A stretch of DNA of 64,000 nt from assembly GCA_041662605.1 (NCBI GenBank), contig JBAZSD010000009.1, positions 83,508-147,507 of the forward strand, given 5' to 3'. The translations under genes were made by a program, and so were the position numbers. Below, piece by piece: positions 44,106 through 53,081 of the stretch (its first letter is position 1; each line of letters opens with the position of its first letter). The notes beneath the pieces were generated by a model. That model was not told the origin of the DNA. It saw only the letters and a list, made by a program, of their open reading frames with translations, and made no database searches. The DNA comes from Desulfomonilaceae bacterium (GTDB lineage: Bacteria > Desulfobacterota > Desulfomonilia > Desulfomonilales > Desulfomonilaceae).

Positions 44106-44450
44106 ATGGATTCAAACTTACTCTTGTTTGTGCGCCAGGACGTTCCTTCCAAATTCGTCGCGTCTACAAATGGTGGCGAATATGCCGGCCCCTGCCCTGT
44201 CTGTGGCGGTACAGACCGGTTCCGGGTCTGGCCAAAAGAAGGTAACGGGGGCCGTTTCTGGTGTCGTCAATGTGGCCAGAATGGGGATATGATCGAATAT
44301 CTCCGGTGGAATCGTAACATGACTTTTCAGGAGGCTTGTCGTGTCGTGGGCAAACCGCTGTCAGTTCCAAAAAAAATGGTGGTTGATCATTCATGGTGGA
44401 AAAAAAGACCCCAGATTGAAACGACGACAACTATTAATTTCAACGATTAA
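44106..44450 (+). CDS. Zinc-finger primase-like accessory protein
   Basis: 114 residues. A CHC2-type zinc finger is visible: CPVCGG (about 30-35), then FWCRQCG (about 51-57), the order seen at the N-terminus of primases. No TOPRIM domain follows, so it is a zinc-binding domain only and may supply template recognition to the primase upstream. The start used is the ATG at 44106. Confidence 0.75.
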   Translation: MDSNLLLFVRQDVPSKFVASTNGGEYAGPCPVCGGTDRFRVWPKEGNGGRFWCRQCGQNGDMIEYLRWNRNMTFQEACRVVGKPLSVPKKMVVDHSWWKKRPQIETTTTINFND

Positions 44451-44486
44451 GAAAACTCGTCCTTAATTGAATGGGAGGGATCAGAT

Positions 44487-44828
44487 TTGGATTTCAGTCC
44501 ACGAGTTATTCGCCATAAAGACGCCCCGACGTATTTGGGGGTTAATATAAATTATTTTGACAGGAAAATCAGGCCCGATTTACCAGAAATTCAGTTCGGG
44601 CCGCAAATGATTGGTTACGATAAAATTGACTTGGATCGATGGTTGGACGATTATAAGGCCCGCAACGGTCGGCCTGGAAAAGGAAAGGAGGCAAATAAAC
44701 CATGCCGACAGAAAAGCAAAGAATTCCGGGCCTTATCCTACGTGGAAAAACCTGGTGGATCGACAAAAAAGTCTCTGGAAAAAGAATTTGCGAGAGCTGT
44801 CGAACAGGCGACTATGAAGAAGCGGTAA
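44487..44828 (+). CDS. Excisionase-like DNA-binding protein
   Basis: 113 residues from a TTG start behind GGGAGGG. The N-terminal 70 residues form an AlpA/MerR-like helix-turn-helix (RHKDAPTYLGVNINYFDRK and DKIDLDRWLDDYKARNGRP) of the kind found just before this integrase family. The C-terminal tail (GSTKKSLEKEFARAVEQATM) matches the ending I remember for the family. Its last 127 bp overlap the integrase in a different frame. It probably directs excision, by position and fold. Confidence 0.7.
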   Translation: MDFSPRVIRHKDAPTYLGVNINYFDRKIRPDLPEIQFGPQMIGYDKIDLDRWLDDYKARNGRPGKGKEANKPCRQKSKEFRALSYVEKPGGSTKKSLEKEFARAVEQATMKKR

Positions 44829-45802
44829 AATATTTCTGCTTCAAGGTAGATCAGCTCAGGCAATTTCAGATTTACGGGGTTCGGCCCAAACGAACATTTC
44901 GTGAAGCGGCCATTCGGTATCTGAATGAGAGTTCGAAATCTTCGATAGCTGAAGACGCCAGGGTGATCAAAAAGATGGATAAGTGGGTTGGGGATCTGAA
45001 TATTGATGAGATTCACATGGGAAAACTCCAACCCTACATTGAGTGCGAACGCAACAGAGGGCTTAAGAATCGTACAATAAACGGCGGGATTCAGGTCGTT
45101 CGTCATGTGCTTAATTTATGCGCCAATGAATGGCTTGATGAAAACGGCCAAACGTGGTTAGCCCATGCGCCCAAGATTAAGCTGATCCCGGAAGTTGACA
45201 GGCGTTCGCCCTACCCTCTTGACTGGTCGGAACAAATTAGGATCTTTAATGAACTGCCGGTCCATTTACGTGACATGTGTCTTTTTAACGTGAATACCGG
45301 CACACGGGAAGCGGAAGTATGTGGCTTAATGTGGGATTGGGAAGTTGATGTAGAAGAGCTGAACACCTCAGTTTTTATAATCCCGGATTACAAGGTTAAG
45401 AACCGGGATGACCGACTGGTCGTCCTCAACTCTGAAGCCAAGGCGATTATAGAAAAACGTCGCGGGGTTCACCCAACCCATGTTTTCACTTACCAGGGCC
45501 ACCCTGTAAAAAAGATGAACACAAAGGCCTGGCGACGGGCAAGGGACAAGGTTGGAATACCAGAAGCCCGTGTTCATGACTTGAAACATACCTACGGTCG
45601 CCGTTTGAGGGCCGTCGGTGTTGATTTGGAAACCCGAATGGATTTGTTGGGGCATCGTAGTGGAAAGATTACGACTCATTACAGCGCCCCGGAATTAGAA
45701 GCGTTAATAGCGGCTTCTGAAAAGGTATGCCGGGACAATTCACGCAAATCTCACGCAATAGTGATTTTGAAGAGTAGATTAAAGCGGGCTGTTAATGGTT
45801 AA
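44702..45802 (+). CDS. Tyrosine recombinase (island integrase)
   Basis: 366 residues, ATG behind GGAGG. The N-terminal arm-binding region is followed by a SAM-like core (about 65-150) and the catalytic domain. Active-site residues are R202 in NTGTREAEVCG, H292 and K295 in HDLKHTYG, H318 in LLGHRS, and nucleophile Y327 in THYSAPE. The usual HXXR arginine is replaced by lysine (HDLK), a variant I recall in this family. Its stop is 25 bp before the tRNA-Pro 3' end, so the gene end lies within the attachment repeat. Confidence 0.95.
   Translation: MPTEKQRIPGLILRGKTWWIDKKVSGKRICESCRTGDYEEAVKYFCFKVDQLRQFQIYGVRPKRTFREAAIRYLNESSKSSIAEDARVIKKMDKWVGDLNIDEIHMGKLQPYIECERNRGLKNRTINGGIQVVRHVLNLCANEWLDENGQTWLAHAPKIKLIPEVDRRSPYPLDWSEQIRIFNELPVHLRDMCLFNVNTGTREAEVCGLMWDWEVDVEELNTSVFIIPDYKVKNRDDRLVVLNSEAKAIIEKRRGVHPTHVFTYQGHPVKKMNTKAWRRARDKVGIPEARVHDLKHTYGRRLRAVGVDLETRMDLLGHRSGKITTHYSAPELEALIAASEKVCRDNSRKSHAIVILKSRLKRAVNG
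45743..45757. repeat. Possible integrase arm site, right
   Basis: CGCAAATCTCACGCA, identical to 26202-26216, within the 3' end of the integrase gene. Confidence 0.45.
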
Positions 45803-45874
45803 CAGATTGGAATTATTGAGGAAGGTGTGGTCGGGGCGACTGGATTTGAACCAGCGACCACCTGAACCCCATTC
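45782..45874. repeat. Right island end (attR): direct repeat with tRNA-Pro 3' half
   Basis: 93-bp partner of 26011-26103 (89 matches). It covers the last codons of the integrase and the 3' half of the intact tRNA; 45819-45874 is an exact 56-bp match. Recombination here would restore the tRNA. Confidence 0.9.
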
Positions 45875-45904
45875 AGGTACGCTACCAGGCTGCGCTACGC
45901 CCCG
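45828..45904 (-). tRNA. tRNA-Pro(GGG), island integration site
   Basis: 77 nt on the minus strand with encoded CCA. Acceptor CGGGGCG, D arm TAGCGCAGCCTGGTAGCG, anticodon loop ATGGGGT (anticodon GGG) and T arm GGTTCAAATCC. It decodes CCC/CCU. The intact copy lies on the integrase side. Confidence 0.96.
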
Positions 45905-45957
45905 AGTTGTTAAGCATATCTTACAATAATAGCCTATCAAGTTTGGACCTGTCAACT

Positions 45958-48576
45958 TCAATCTTCGGAGTCACTTACAGACTGAATATTAAACTTCAGG
46001 ACTTCTTTCGGATCTACTTTACCTCTTTTTACCTTTTTCCTGGCCTGGCTAAATTCCGCAACCCTGAGCTTCGTCAATTCGCTCAACGCGTTTCTAACGG
46101 TGACAGTAGACATGGTAATATTCTCAGTCGACGGGAAAAAGCCAGATTCCCCAGCGGTCTTCACGGCAAGTTTAATGAAATCCCGCTCCGAAATCGTTTC
46201 TTCGCCCATTTTGCTTAATGCCGCCGCGCACGACCGGTAGACTCTCAATATATCGGACAAGAGTCCGGCGAACACCTCAAGTGCTTTCCCATTCACAACT
46301 TCAAGGCTTTTATCAGTAGTGTCGCTACTTACCCAATCCTGTTTTTCAAAGAACTTAATGTTTCGCTCCACAAGTTCATGATCATTAACCAAGGGATCAA
46401 ATATAAATTCCTTATTCAGCAATTCTTTCAGATTATTGAACTGTTTCCAGACAAGCTCACTCGAAATTGACAAGTCGCTTTTTTCATCCAATATTACCGT
46501 GGCTAGAAGAGCCGGAGCCCAAAGACAATTGACGAGGGAGTTCTTGTAAAATTCAAGGTTAACCCTCCGAGATTCGTTTATGACATAAGTCGGCTGCTCA
46601 GTTTCTGCCTCGCCTTCCAATTCCACGAATTTTCGTGATCTGAATCTTTCGATAGCATGATCACAACCTCTTACAAGATCAGGAACGCTTCGCGAGATTT
46701 CAATACCATGATATTTGAGGCCAGTTCCCAACAAGGTAACAGCATCCAAAAAGACCGACCTTGATACCAGGGACGAACCAGGACAAACAAGTCCTGCCGC
46801 GGCCAATTCCGAAAAGGTTATTACCGAGGCTTCACTTATCCCTGTCATGAGGTAGAAAGCAAAGTCTTCAACAAGCTCACGCCGTTCAGTGGATGTTAGA
46901 TCCACTGCCGTCTGGCCTTTATCTCTCTTTAAAACGAACTCTTTAAAGGAAACCGGCTCGTGAAAACGCACATACGCTGCCCCATATTTGGTCTGCAAGA
47001 TCTTCCTGGATTCCAGAAATGAAAAAAAAGATTCTTTCTGCTTTTCTTTTCCACGAAGTTCCTGCAAATACGATTTTTCTTCGGGGACCTGGTCATATCC
47101 CACGTAGGTGGGAATAAACGTCAGATCATCAACCGCGCCGTCAAAAAAAATATCCAATAGGAATCCCAACATTCCGACCTTGGGTTGCAGGAACTTTCCG
47201 GTACGGCTTCGACCGCCTTCGATATAGAAATTGACGTTGATCTTTTCCTTCACCAAAACTTGAACGTAGCTTGCAAAGACCCTCGTGTACAACAAAAGTC
47301 CCTTAAATGACCGTCTGATGAAGAACCCACCGCCTCGCCGCAAAATGTGACCTACCGGCCAAAACGACAAATTCTTGCCTGCAGCCATGAAAGGCAGCGG
47401 CATCTGATTCGTGAATAATAGATAACCGACCGCAAGATAGTCCAAGTGACTCTTGTGACATGAAACGAATATTAGTGAATTTTTTTCATTAGCTTTTTTT
47501 AAAACGGAGAAGTCGGATTCGCGATGGTCAAGTCTGTCCAGGACCTTATTAAAGAGCCATTTCAGGACATAGTAAAGAAAGTGAATCATCTGGAGTCGCT
47601 GATCCGCCGCAATTTCATCAACATAGGATTCGGCTTTCCTGCGTGTTTTTTCTTCCGTGGTTTTGTCTGACTCAGCCGATTCGCTCACGGCTTTCTGCAC
47701 TCTGGGGTCCTGAAGCACTCGCTCCTTTATTTCCGTTCGGGAAAGCTTTTCCGGTCCGCGATTCACCCGAATACGGTCATTGATGTTCTCAATCAATTCT
47801 CGACGGATTTCAAACGGAAGATCCTCCCACGATTTGCCTGAGCCAAATTCTTCGAATTCAGCTATAAGATGAACCGGCTCTCCGACCAGCAGTTCGGGCA
47901 ATGTCCATTTTCTAAACGCCATCAGCACACGGTTTATTGCTCCTGGTTGATCAGAATCACCTAACATAGTCTCCCAGAATGGAGTAATCTGGCGCCTCTG
48001 CCTTCTGTCGTACAATAAAAAGACGGGAAGGATGGCGATGGGTTCAGGTATCTTGCTCTGGGCTTCAATCAATATGTTTATTGGATCATGCTCGGGACTG
48101 ACGTAGCGGTCTCTGGTGGCTGCTTCATCAATCAGAAAGAAAGATCCTGCTCCTCGATTAAGAAAAATGTCCTTTACAATTTCCGCATCAAGTCCGAAGT
48201 GAGCCGGGCCGTTTTTTCCCGATAGTTTTGAGGTTGCCCTGAATAGCCTGGCCGCCCTAAACATGTAGCTTCGTAGGCTGCCAGGTCCACCTAGCACGAA
48301 ACATGGCGCGGGTAACCCTATGGTGGCTATGCGCATTCTCAGATATTGGAGATCATAGTACGTCGGGTATTTCAGCGCGTACACAATGGGTCCATCTTTG
48401 GCGAGTTCCCGTATCAGATTCGCGGCCTCATCATCGACTTTAACCCTGGGTGACAGGATTTTCGCGATCTGTTGGGTAAGCCAGGAAGGTTCTCGATCAA
48501 GCAATCCGGGAATACCCCTGAACTTTGGAGCCTTGAGGAAATCCGGGACGGTTTTGCGACTTAGTAGATCAGTCAT
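45958..48576 (-). CDS. plsB: Glycerol-3-phosphate acyltransferase PlsB
   Basis: 872 residues, the usual length for PlsB. Acyltransferase motif I is SCHKSHLDYL (about residue 371-380), with block II RRGGGFFIRRSF and block III EGGRSRTGK. The membrane-associated enzyme attaches the first fatty acid to glycerol-3-phosphate in phospholipid synthesis. It stands alone, divergent from the polysaccharide locus, with 287 bp between starts. Confidence 0.92.
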   Translation of the reverse strand: MTDLLSRKTVPDFLKAPKFRGIPGLLDREPSWLTQQIAKILSPRVKVDDEAANLIRELAKDGPIVYALKYPTYYDLQYLRMRIATIGLPAPCFVLGGPGSLRSYMFRAARLFRATSKLSGKNGPAHFGLDAEIVKDIFLNRGAGSFFLIDEAATRDRYVSPEHDPINILIEAQSKIPEPIAILPVFLLYDRRQRRQITPFWETMLGDSDQPGAINRVLMAFRKWTLPELLVGEPVHLIAEFEEFGSGKSWEDLPFEIRRELIENINDRIRVNRGPEKLSRTEIKERVLQDPRVQKAVSESAESDKTTEEKTRRKAESYVDEIAADQRLQMIHFLYYVLKWLFNKVLDRLDHRESDFSVLKKANEKNSLIFVSCHKSHLDYLAVGYLLFTNQMPLPFMAAGKNLSFWPVGHILRRGGGFFIRRSFKGLLLYTRVFASYVQVLVKEKINVNFYIEGGRSRTGKFLQPKVGMLGFLLDIFFDGAVDDLTFIPTYVGYDQVPEEKSYLQELRGKEKQKESFFSFLESRKILQTKYGAAYVRFHEPVSFKEFVLKRDKGQTAVDLTSTERRELVEDFAFYLMTGISEASVITFSELAAAGLVCPGSSLVSRSVFLDAVTLLGTGLKYHGIEISRSVPDLVRGCDHAIERFRSRKFVELEGEAETEQPTYVINESRRVNLEFYKNSLVNCLWAPALLATVILDEKSDLSISSELVWKQFNNLKELLNKEFIFDPLVNDHELVERNIKFFEKQDWVSSDTTDKSLEVVNGKALEVFAGLLSDILRVYRSCAAALSKMGEETISERDFIKLAVKTAGESGFFPSTENITMSTVTVRNALSELTKLRVAEFSQARKKVKRGKVDPKEVLKFNIQSVSDSED

Positions 48577-48863
48577 TTGCTCTAACTATAGTAGAATTTT
48601 GCTCTTGGAGAGAGGTTCCTTATAAACAGCCGCCCAAGCGGCGAATAGCATATTAGCATACTGAGCAGCCAAAGTGGTAGCAGAAATCAATCATGACGTC
48701 ATTATGGAGTTTTCTTTGGACTCTGATAAGAAGGGTAAGTTTTTCTAGACTGGTAAGACGCAATGATTGTATAATTGATCATTATCTTACTTCGTGACGT
48801 TAGGGGGTTATGCCTGAGGCCCTTGAAATTCCAGCGCAATTATCTCTGGGGAGAGTCAAATAG

Positions 48864-50429
48864 ATGCTAAAAGTCGTCGAGTCGAATGGCGCGGGGTGTG
48901 AGGCTTTTTTCCCCCGTCGCGATGCTACGGCTACCGCATCCCGATTGAAGCGGCTTTCTCTGGAACTCTGGAAAAGACGCCGTTGTATGCTGTTGGTTCT
49001 CGACGCGACAGTTATATTAACCGCTTTCCTCATAGCATACATGATCCGTTTTCAAACAGAACTCCAAAATTATTTCTCCACTAAGGAACAACTCGACCTC
49101 GAAGCATATTTTATGTCCGCGTATATTCGGGCCGCTATAATATTTACGGTCTTGTGGCTGGCAATGATGGCGCGGGATGGTCTTTACAGCCACAGATTGA
49201 TCTCGGCAAGCTCACCCTCAGCCGAAGTTCAACAAATCCTATGGTCTGGATTACAGTCTCTCGCAATACTCATGGCAATTTCGTTCCTATTCAGGGGCTT
49301 CTTGTTATCCAGATTCGTTTATGGAATTTCTTTCGGGTTAAGCGCTATAGGTATAATAGCCTCAAGAGAGTTAGGGCGACGCCTGACCCAGAAAGTGCTT
49401 AAGCTAGGGGTACCAGCGAGACGAACGCTGGTGATCGGAACAGCTCCTCTTGCAATTCAATTTGCTTCAACCCTGGAAACAAAATCAAATGGCTTTCAGG
49501 AAGTTGTAGGCTTCCTGGAATTTCCAGACGAGAGGTGTTCTAACCCTGAAAACACGCCTGGCTGTAAGATCGTGGGAGATGTGAACGAAATAGATGTTGT
49601 GAGGAGCAAAATAGAATTCGATAGAGTCATAGTATCCGCTACTGATTTTGTTGGTCCAAAAGAACAAGATCGCAGTCCCCTGCTGCTAAGGGTCCTGAAT
49701 TACTGCGAGGCTTATGGGATACCTCTTTATCTGATATCCTTTTCTACAGACGTCATGGTTTTGCGCTCCGAAATGGGTAGTTACCATGGAATTCCGCTCC
49801 TGCTCCTGAGAGATTCAACCCGTCATCCTGTCTATATGGTAGTAAAGCGGTTTCTAGACATATTGCTGTCGTTGGTGGTTTTGATATTAGGCGCCCCTCT
49901 ATGGATTGCTATAGCCATATCCATCAAGCGCGGCAGCAAAGGACCGGTTCTGTATGTTCAAGAGAGAATCGGCATGAACGGTAAACCATTCAAGATGCTA
50001 AAGTTTAGATCCATGATTGAAGGAGCTGATGATCAACTCGCTGAACTCGTAGATTTTTCCTCAATGTCGGAACCGGTTTTCAACCTACGTAAAGATCCCA
50101 GGGTCACAAAAATAGGCTCGTTTCTGCGTAGAACCAGTCTTGACGAAATACCTCAATTTATCAATGTGTTAAAAGGTGAAATGAGCGTTGTGGGGCCCAG
50201 GCCGGAACGCACCGAACTGGTTCAACTGTACAATGATTATCAGTGGAGACGACTAAAGGCTAAGCCCGGAATCACTGGATATCAACAGGTTATGAGCCGT
50301 GGAGACCCATCACTGTCTAGAAGGATCGAATTTGATCTCTATTATCTCAAGCGCCAGAGCATCTGGTTTGATTTGGCGGTGCTGTTCAAGACGATCATTG
50401 TGGTAATTCGCGGAGACGGGATGAAATAA
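48864..50429 (+). CDS. Undecaprenyl-phosphate sugar-phosphate transferase (WbaP/WcaJ-type)
   Basis: 521 residues, ATG preceded by GGGGAGAG. Four or five N-terminal membrane segments (about 40-190) and a Rossmann-like middle region (CoA-binding/NAD-like, about 190-300) precede a C-terminal transferase with VYMVVKRFLDILLSLVVL, GPVLYVQERIGMNGKPF, MLKFRSM and DEIPQFINVLKGEMSVVGPRP. It starts lipid-linked O-antigen or exopolysaccharide units on undecaprenyl phosphate in the inner membrane. First gene of the polysaccharide locus. Confidence 0.9.
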   Translation: MLKVVESNGAGCEAFFPRRDATATASRLKRLSLELWKRRRCMLLVLDATVILTAFLIAYMIRFQTELQNYFSTKEQLDLEAYFMSAYIRAAIIFTVLWLAMMARDGLYSHRLISASSPSAEVQQILWSGLQSLAILMAISFLFRGFLLSRFVYGISFGLSAIGIIASRELGRRLTQKVLKLGVPARRTLVIGTAPLAIQFASTLETKSNGFQEVVGFLEFPDERCSNPENTPGCKIVGDVNEIDVVRSKIEFDRVIVSATDFVGPKEQDRSPLLLRVLNYCEAYGIPLYLISFSTDVMVLRSEMGSYHGIPLLLLRDSTRHPVYMVVKRFLDILLSLVVLILGAPLWIAIAISIKRGSKGPVLYVQERIGMNGKPFKMLKFRSMIEGADDQLAELVDFSSMSEPVFNLRKDPRVTKIGSFLRRTSLDEIPQFINVLKGEMSVVGPRPERTELVQLYNDYQWRRLKAKPGITGYQQVMSRGDPSLSRRIEFDLYYLKRQSIWFDLAVLFKTIIVVIRGDGMK

Positions 50430-50521
50430 AAACATAATTCAAATAGAATTCTATCACTTTCCGGTTTTCGTCATGCCACGTTTTCACCGGTTTTATTATG
50501 CTCTTTCCCGGATGCTATTGA

Positions 50522-51646
50522 ATGATTGACATTAAGACTTTAAGGGTGGCTCTAGCTCATCACTGGTTCTTGACCATGGCGGGCGGAGAAAAGGTCTGCG
50601 AAGCAATCTGCGAGATCCTAGACGCTCCGGATCTATATTCAATCGTCGCCGATACGGGATCCATGAGTCCCACATTAAAAAAATCGGCGCTCAAGACAAG
50701 TTTTATTCAGAAATTGCCTAAAGCCCAAAAATACTATCGCTATTTTGCAGCTCTGTTTCCGCTTGCCGTAGAATCATTCGATTTATCATCCTACGACTTG
50801 GTTATCAGTAGTGACTCAAGTGTCGTCAAGGGAATTAAAACCCTGCCGGAAACTTGCCACATCTGTTTTTGTCATTCTCCGATGAGATATGCGTGGAACG
50901 CGTTCCATGATTACACGCGTGAATTTGGGACATTCAAGAAGGGTCTGGCATCAGTTGTCATGAGCTATCTGGCAGTATATGATCACACTGCTTCTGCTCG
51001 TGTAGACTATTTCGCAGCGCCGTCGGAAACATCGAGGAAGCGCATAAAAAAATACTATCGCCGAGACGCTGTTGTTATTCATCCTCCATGCGACGTGGAT
51101 CGTTTCAAACCTATTGACCGATTTGATGATTATTACCTGTTCGTCGGACGCTTGGTCGGATACAAAATGGCTGACCTTGCGGTGAAGGCGTTCACATTGA
51201 ACAAGAAGCGACTTCTGATTGTGGGCGAGGGACCAGAGACACAGAATCTCAAGGCAATCGCGTCGAAAAACGTTGAATTTCTAGGGTGGGTTCCAGACGA
51301 TGAATTGGCAAGAATCTATTCCAACTGCAAGGCGCTCATATTCCCCGGTGAGGAAGATTTCGGTATTGTCCCTGTTGAGGCTCAGGCTGCAGGGCGTCCA
51401 GTTATCGCCTACGGTAAGGGAGGCGCTTTGGAGACTGTAATTCCTAACGAAACGGGACTGTTCTTTTACGACAGGTCGGTGGAATCACTTGCCGTGGCCA
51501 TTGGAGAGATGGAAAAACGGATAGACGAATTTGAAACCAAAAAAATTGTAAGTAACGCCGCTCGATTTTCCAAACAGAATTTCATCACAAAGTTTGAGAA
51601 TTATACACTTCAATGTTTGGAAGAGCACCGTTCCAATTTTAGTTAA
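50522..51646 (+). CDS. Family 4 glycosyltransferase
   Basis: 374 residues. GT-B fold: donor-binding half has FVGRLVGYKMADLAVKAF, GEGPETQNL and the nucleotide-sugar motif FPGEEDFGIVPVEAQAAG. It would transfer a sugar from a nucleotide donor to the lipid-linked intermediate in the cytoplasm. It follows the initiating transferase by 92 bp. Confidence 0.88.
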   Translation: MIDIKTLRVALAHHWFLTMAGGEKVCEAICEILDAPDLYSIVADTGSMSPTLKKSALKTSFIQKLPKAQKYYRYFAALFPLAVESFDLSSYDLVISSDSSVVKGIKTLPETCHICFCHSPMRYAWNAFHDYTREFGTFKKGLASVVMSYLAVYDHTASARVDYFAAPSETSRKRIKKYYRRDAVVIHPPCDVDRFKPIDRFDDYYLFVGRLVGYKMADLAVKAFTLNKKRLLIVGEGPETQNLKAIASKNVEFLGWVPDDELARIYSNCKALIFPGEEDFGIVPVEAQAAGRPVIAYGKGGALETVIPNETGLFFYDRSVESLAVAIGEMEKRIDEFETKKIVSNAARFSKQNFITKFENYTLQCLEEHRSNFS

Positions 51647-51658
51647 GGCCCAGTATTT

Positions 51659-52942
51659 ATGACTTTTTCTACTATTGATTTTACTTCAAGAGGGAAAACC
51701 GTAGCGTTTGTTCTCTTTTGTCTGACAACTGCGCAACTCGTTTTCCAGCAGCCATACATTGTCATACTGCCCGATGAAAGGGCCAAAGTATTCAGTGGGA
51801 GTCTCTGTTTGCTCACGCTCACGCTTACAATCCTGATCGGACGGGACAAACAGCGCTTCAAATTTGGAGCCGATTTCTGGATTTCAGCAATCCTTAGCTT
51901 GATCGCTATACTTAGCGGTATTTTCAGTGTTGTCCCCAAACAATCTCTGGAACGTGTCTATGTGATCCTGTCGGCTGGGTTAGGAGGGTATTGGTGTTCT
52001 AAATTTCTGCTAACCAAACCAAATTTTAGAAGAATATTTCAGTGGTTCGTAAACGCATTACTCCTGTGCGTTATTTTTCTGGCCTTGCTTGGGCTTTACC
52101 TTACCGGGAAGCCCCATGAATTTCTAGATTTTCACTGGCATCCGGTAGGATCAAGACTGTTACTCATGTCGTTTGCGCCTCTGTCTTTACTATTGGGTAA
52201 TGTTCGTCGTGATCGAATCCTGGGCGGGATAATCCTCTCGGCCAATCTTATTGCTATATACATAGTCGGTAGGTACGCTTTTATTGAATCTATCCTTGTT
52301 ATTCCCGCTATTGTCTCAATAATCGCTTTTGTTGTGTTCAAGTGGACAGGGAAAAGTCGTCGAATTATGGCCGTGATCCTAGCCATAACTGTTGTGACAG
52401 GCGTCTTTTTCGCTTATCTCAACCCCAAGAAATTAGATAGGGAGCATATTTCAGTAGCATATCGTGTAGAAAGCCTCTTTTTTTCAATAGACATAGCGTC
52501 TAAACATCCGTGGTTGGGAAATGGACTGTGGGCCCCTAGAGATTTATTGGCCAAAGACTACACGCTTCACTACCCGTTCGTATCTGCGGAACAATTCTCC
52601 GAATGGGTCCGGAACCAAAGGACTTCGGAGGATCTTTATTTGACCTTCCTCGCAGACCTCGGAGTCCCGTTTGTCATACTGTACTTCGGCAGTATAATGT
52701 ATCTCCTGATAAAGTTGATTCAGATGAGTCGAAGACCCGACTCAAACCTCGCTTTTCATCCTGCAGCGATTTTGTTACCGCTATTAGCCGAATGTTTGCG
52801 ATTTATTGTTGTGGATGACCTGTTTGAACCTCAATTAAGCTGGTTTTTTCATATATTGCTGGGGTTGGTCGCTGCGGGGATTCTAGCGTCGTCAGACAAC
52901 TTCAAACAGGACCAGGAGCAGCTACATTTTCCCTTTCGATGA
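51659..52942 (+). CDS. O-antigen ligase/polymerase-like membrane protein (Wzy/WaaL family)
   Basis: 427 residues, 12 bp after the glycosyltransferase. About ten membrane segments, with a larger extracytoplasmic loop near residues 270-330. Such proteins polymerise or ligate O-units on the periplasmic side. No single motif distinguishes polymerase from ligase here. A second candidate polymerase lies at 57299. Confidence 0.8.
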   Translation: MTFSTIDFTSRGKTVAFVLFCLTTAQLVFQQPYIVILPDERAKVFSGSLCLLTLTLTILIGRDKQRFKFGADFWISAILSLIAILSGIFSVVPKQSLERVYVILSAGLGGYWCSKFLLTKPNFRRIFQWFVNALLLCVIFLALLGLYLTGKPHEFLDFHWHPVGSRLLLMSFAPLSLLLGNVRRDRILGGIILSANLIAIYIVGRYAFIESILVIPAIVSIIAFVVFKWTGKSRRIMAVILAITVVTGVFFAYLNPKKLDREHISVAYRVESLFFSIDIASKHPWLGNGLWAPRDLLAKDYTLHYPFVSAEQFSEWVRNQRTSEDLYLTFLADLGVPFVILYFGSIMYLLIKLIQMSRRPDSNLAFHPAAILLPLLAECLRFIVVDDLFEPQLSWFFHILLGLVAAGILASSDNFKQDQEQLHFPFR

Positions 52943-53081
52943 GGTAAGCTCTTTCGAAGCTGGAGTGTTTGTAGATCTTGTCTCTTCACATTCTCTTTGA
53001 GTCGAAAAGACTATGGAGAACCCGTCTTTTGGTATATAAAAATTACGACTAATAACAGCTTGAGTGTAAACCACAATCGGC

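Larger units (their letters stand above)
26048..45874. mobile_element. tRNA-Pro integrative island carrying defence and toxin-antitoxin genes
   Basis: A 19.8-kb element lies between a tRNA-Pro 3' fragment and an intact tRNA-Pro(GGG) gene. The tyrosine integrase is adjacent to the tRNA, preceded by an excisionase-like gene, a zinc-finger protein and a primase-helicase. There are no capsid, tail, terminase or conjugation genes, so it resembles a phage satellite or P4-like plasmid. Cargo consists of four toxin-antitoxin-type loci, Mrr, a mod-res pair and a 699-residue putative nuclease. The recombination core ends beside the anticodon loop, as usual for this integrase class. Confidence 0.9.
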
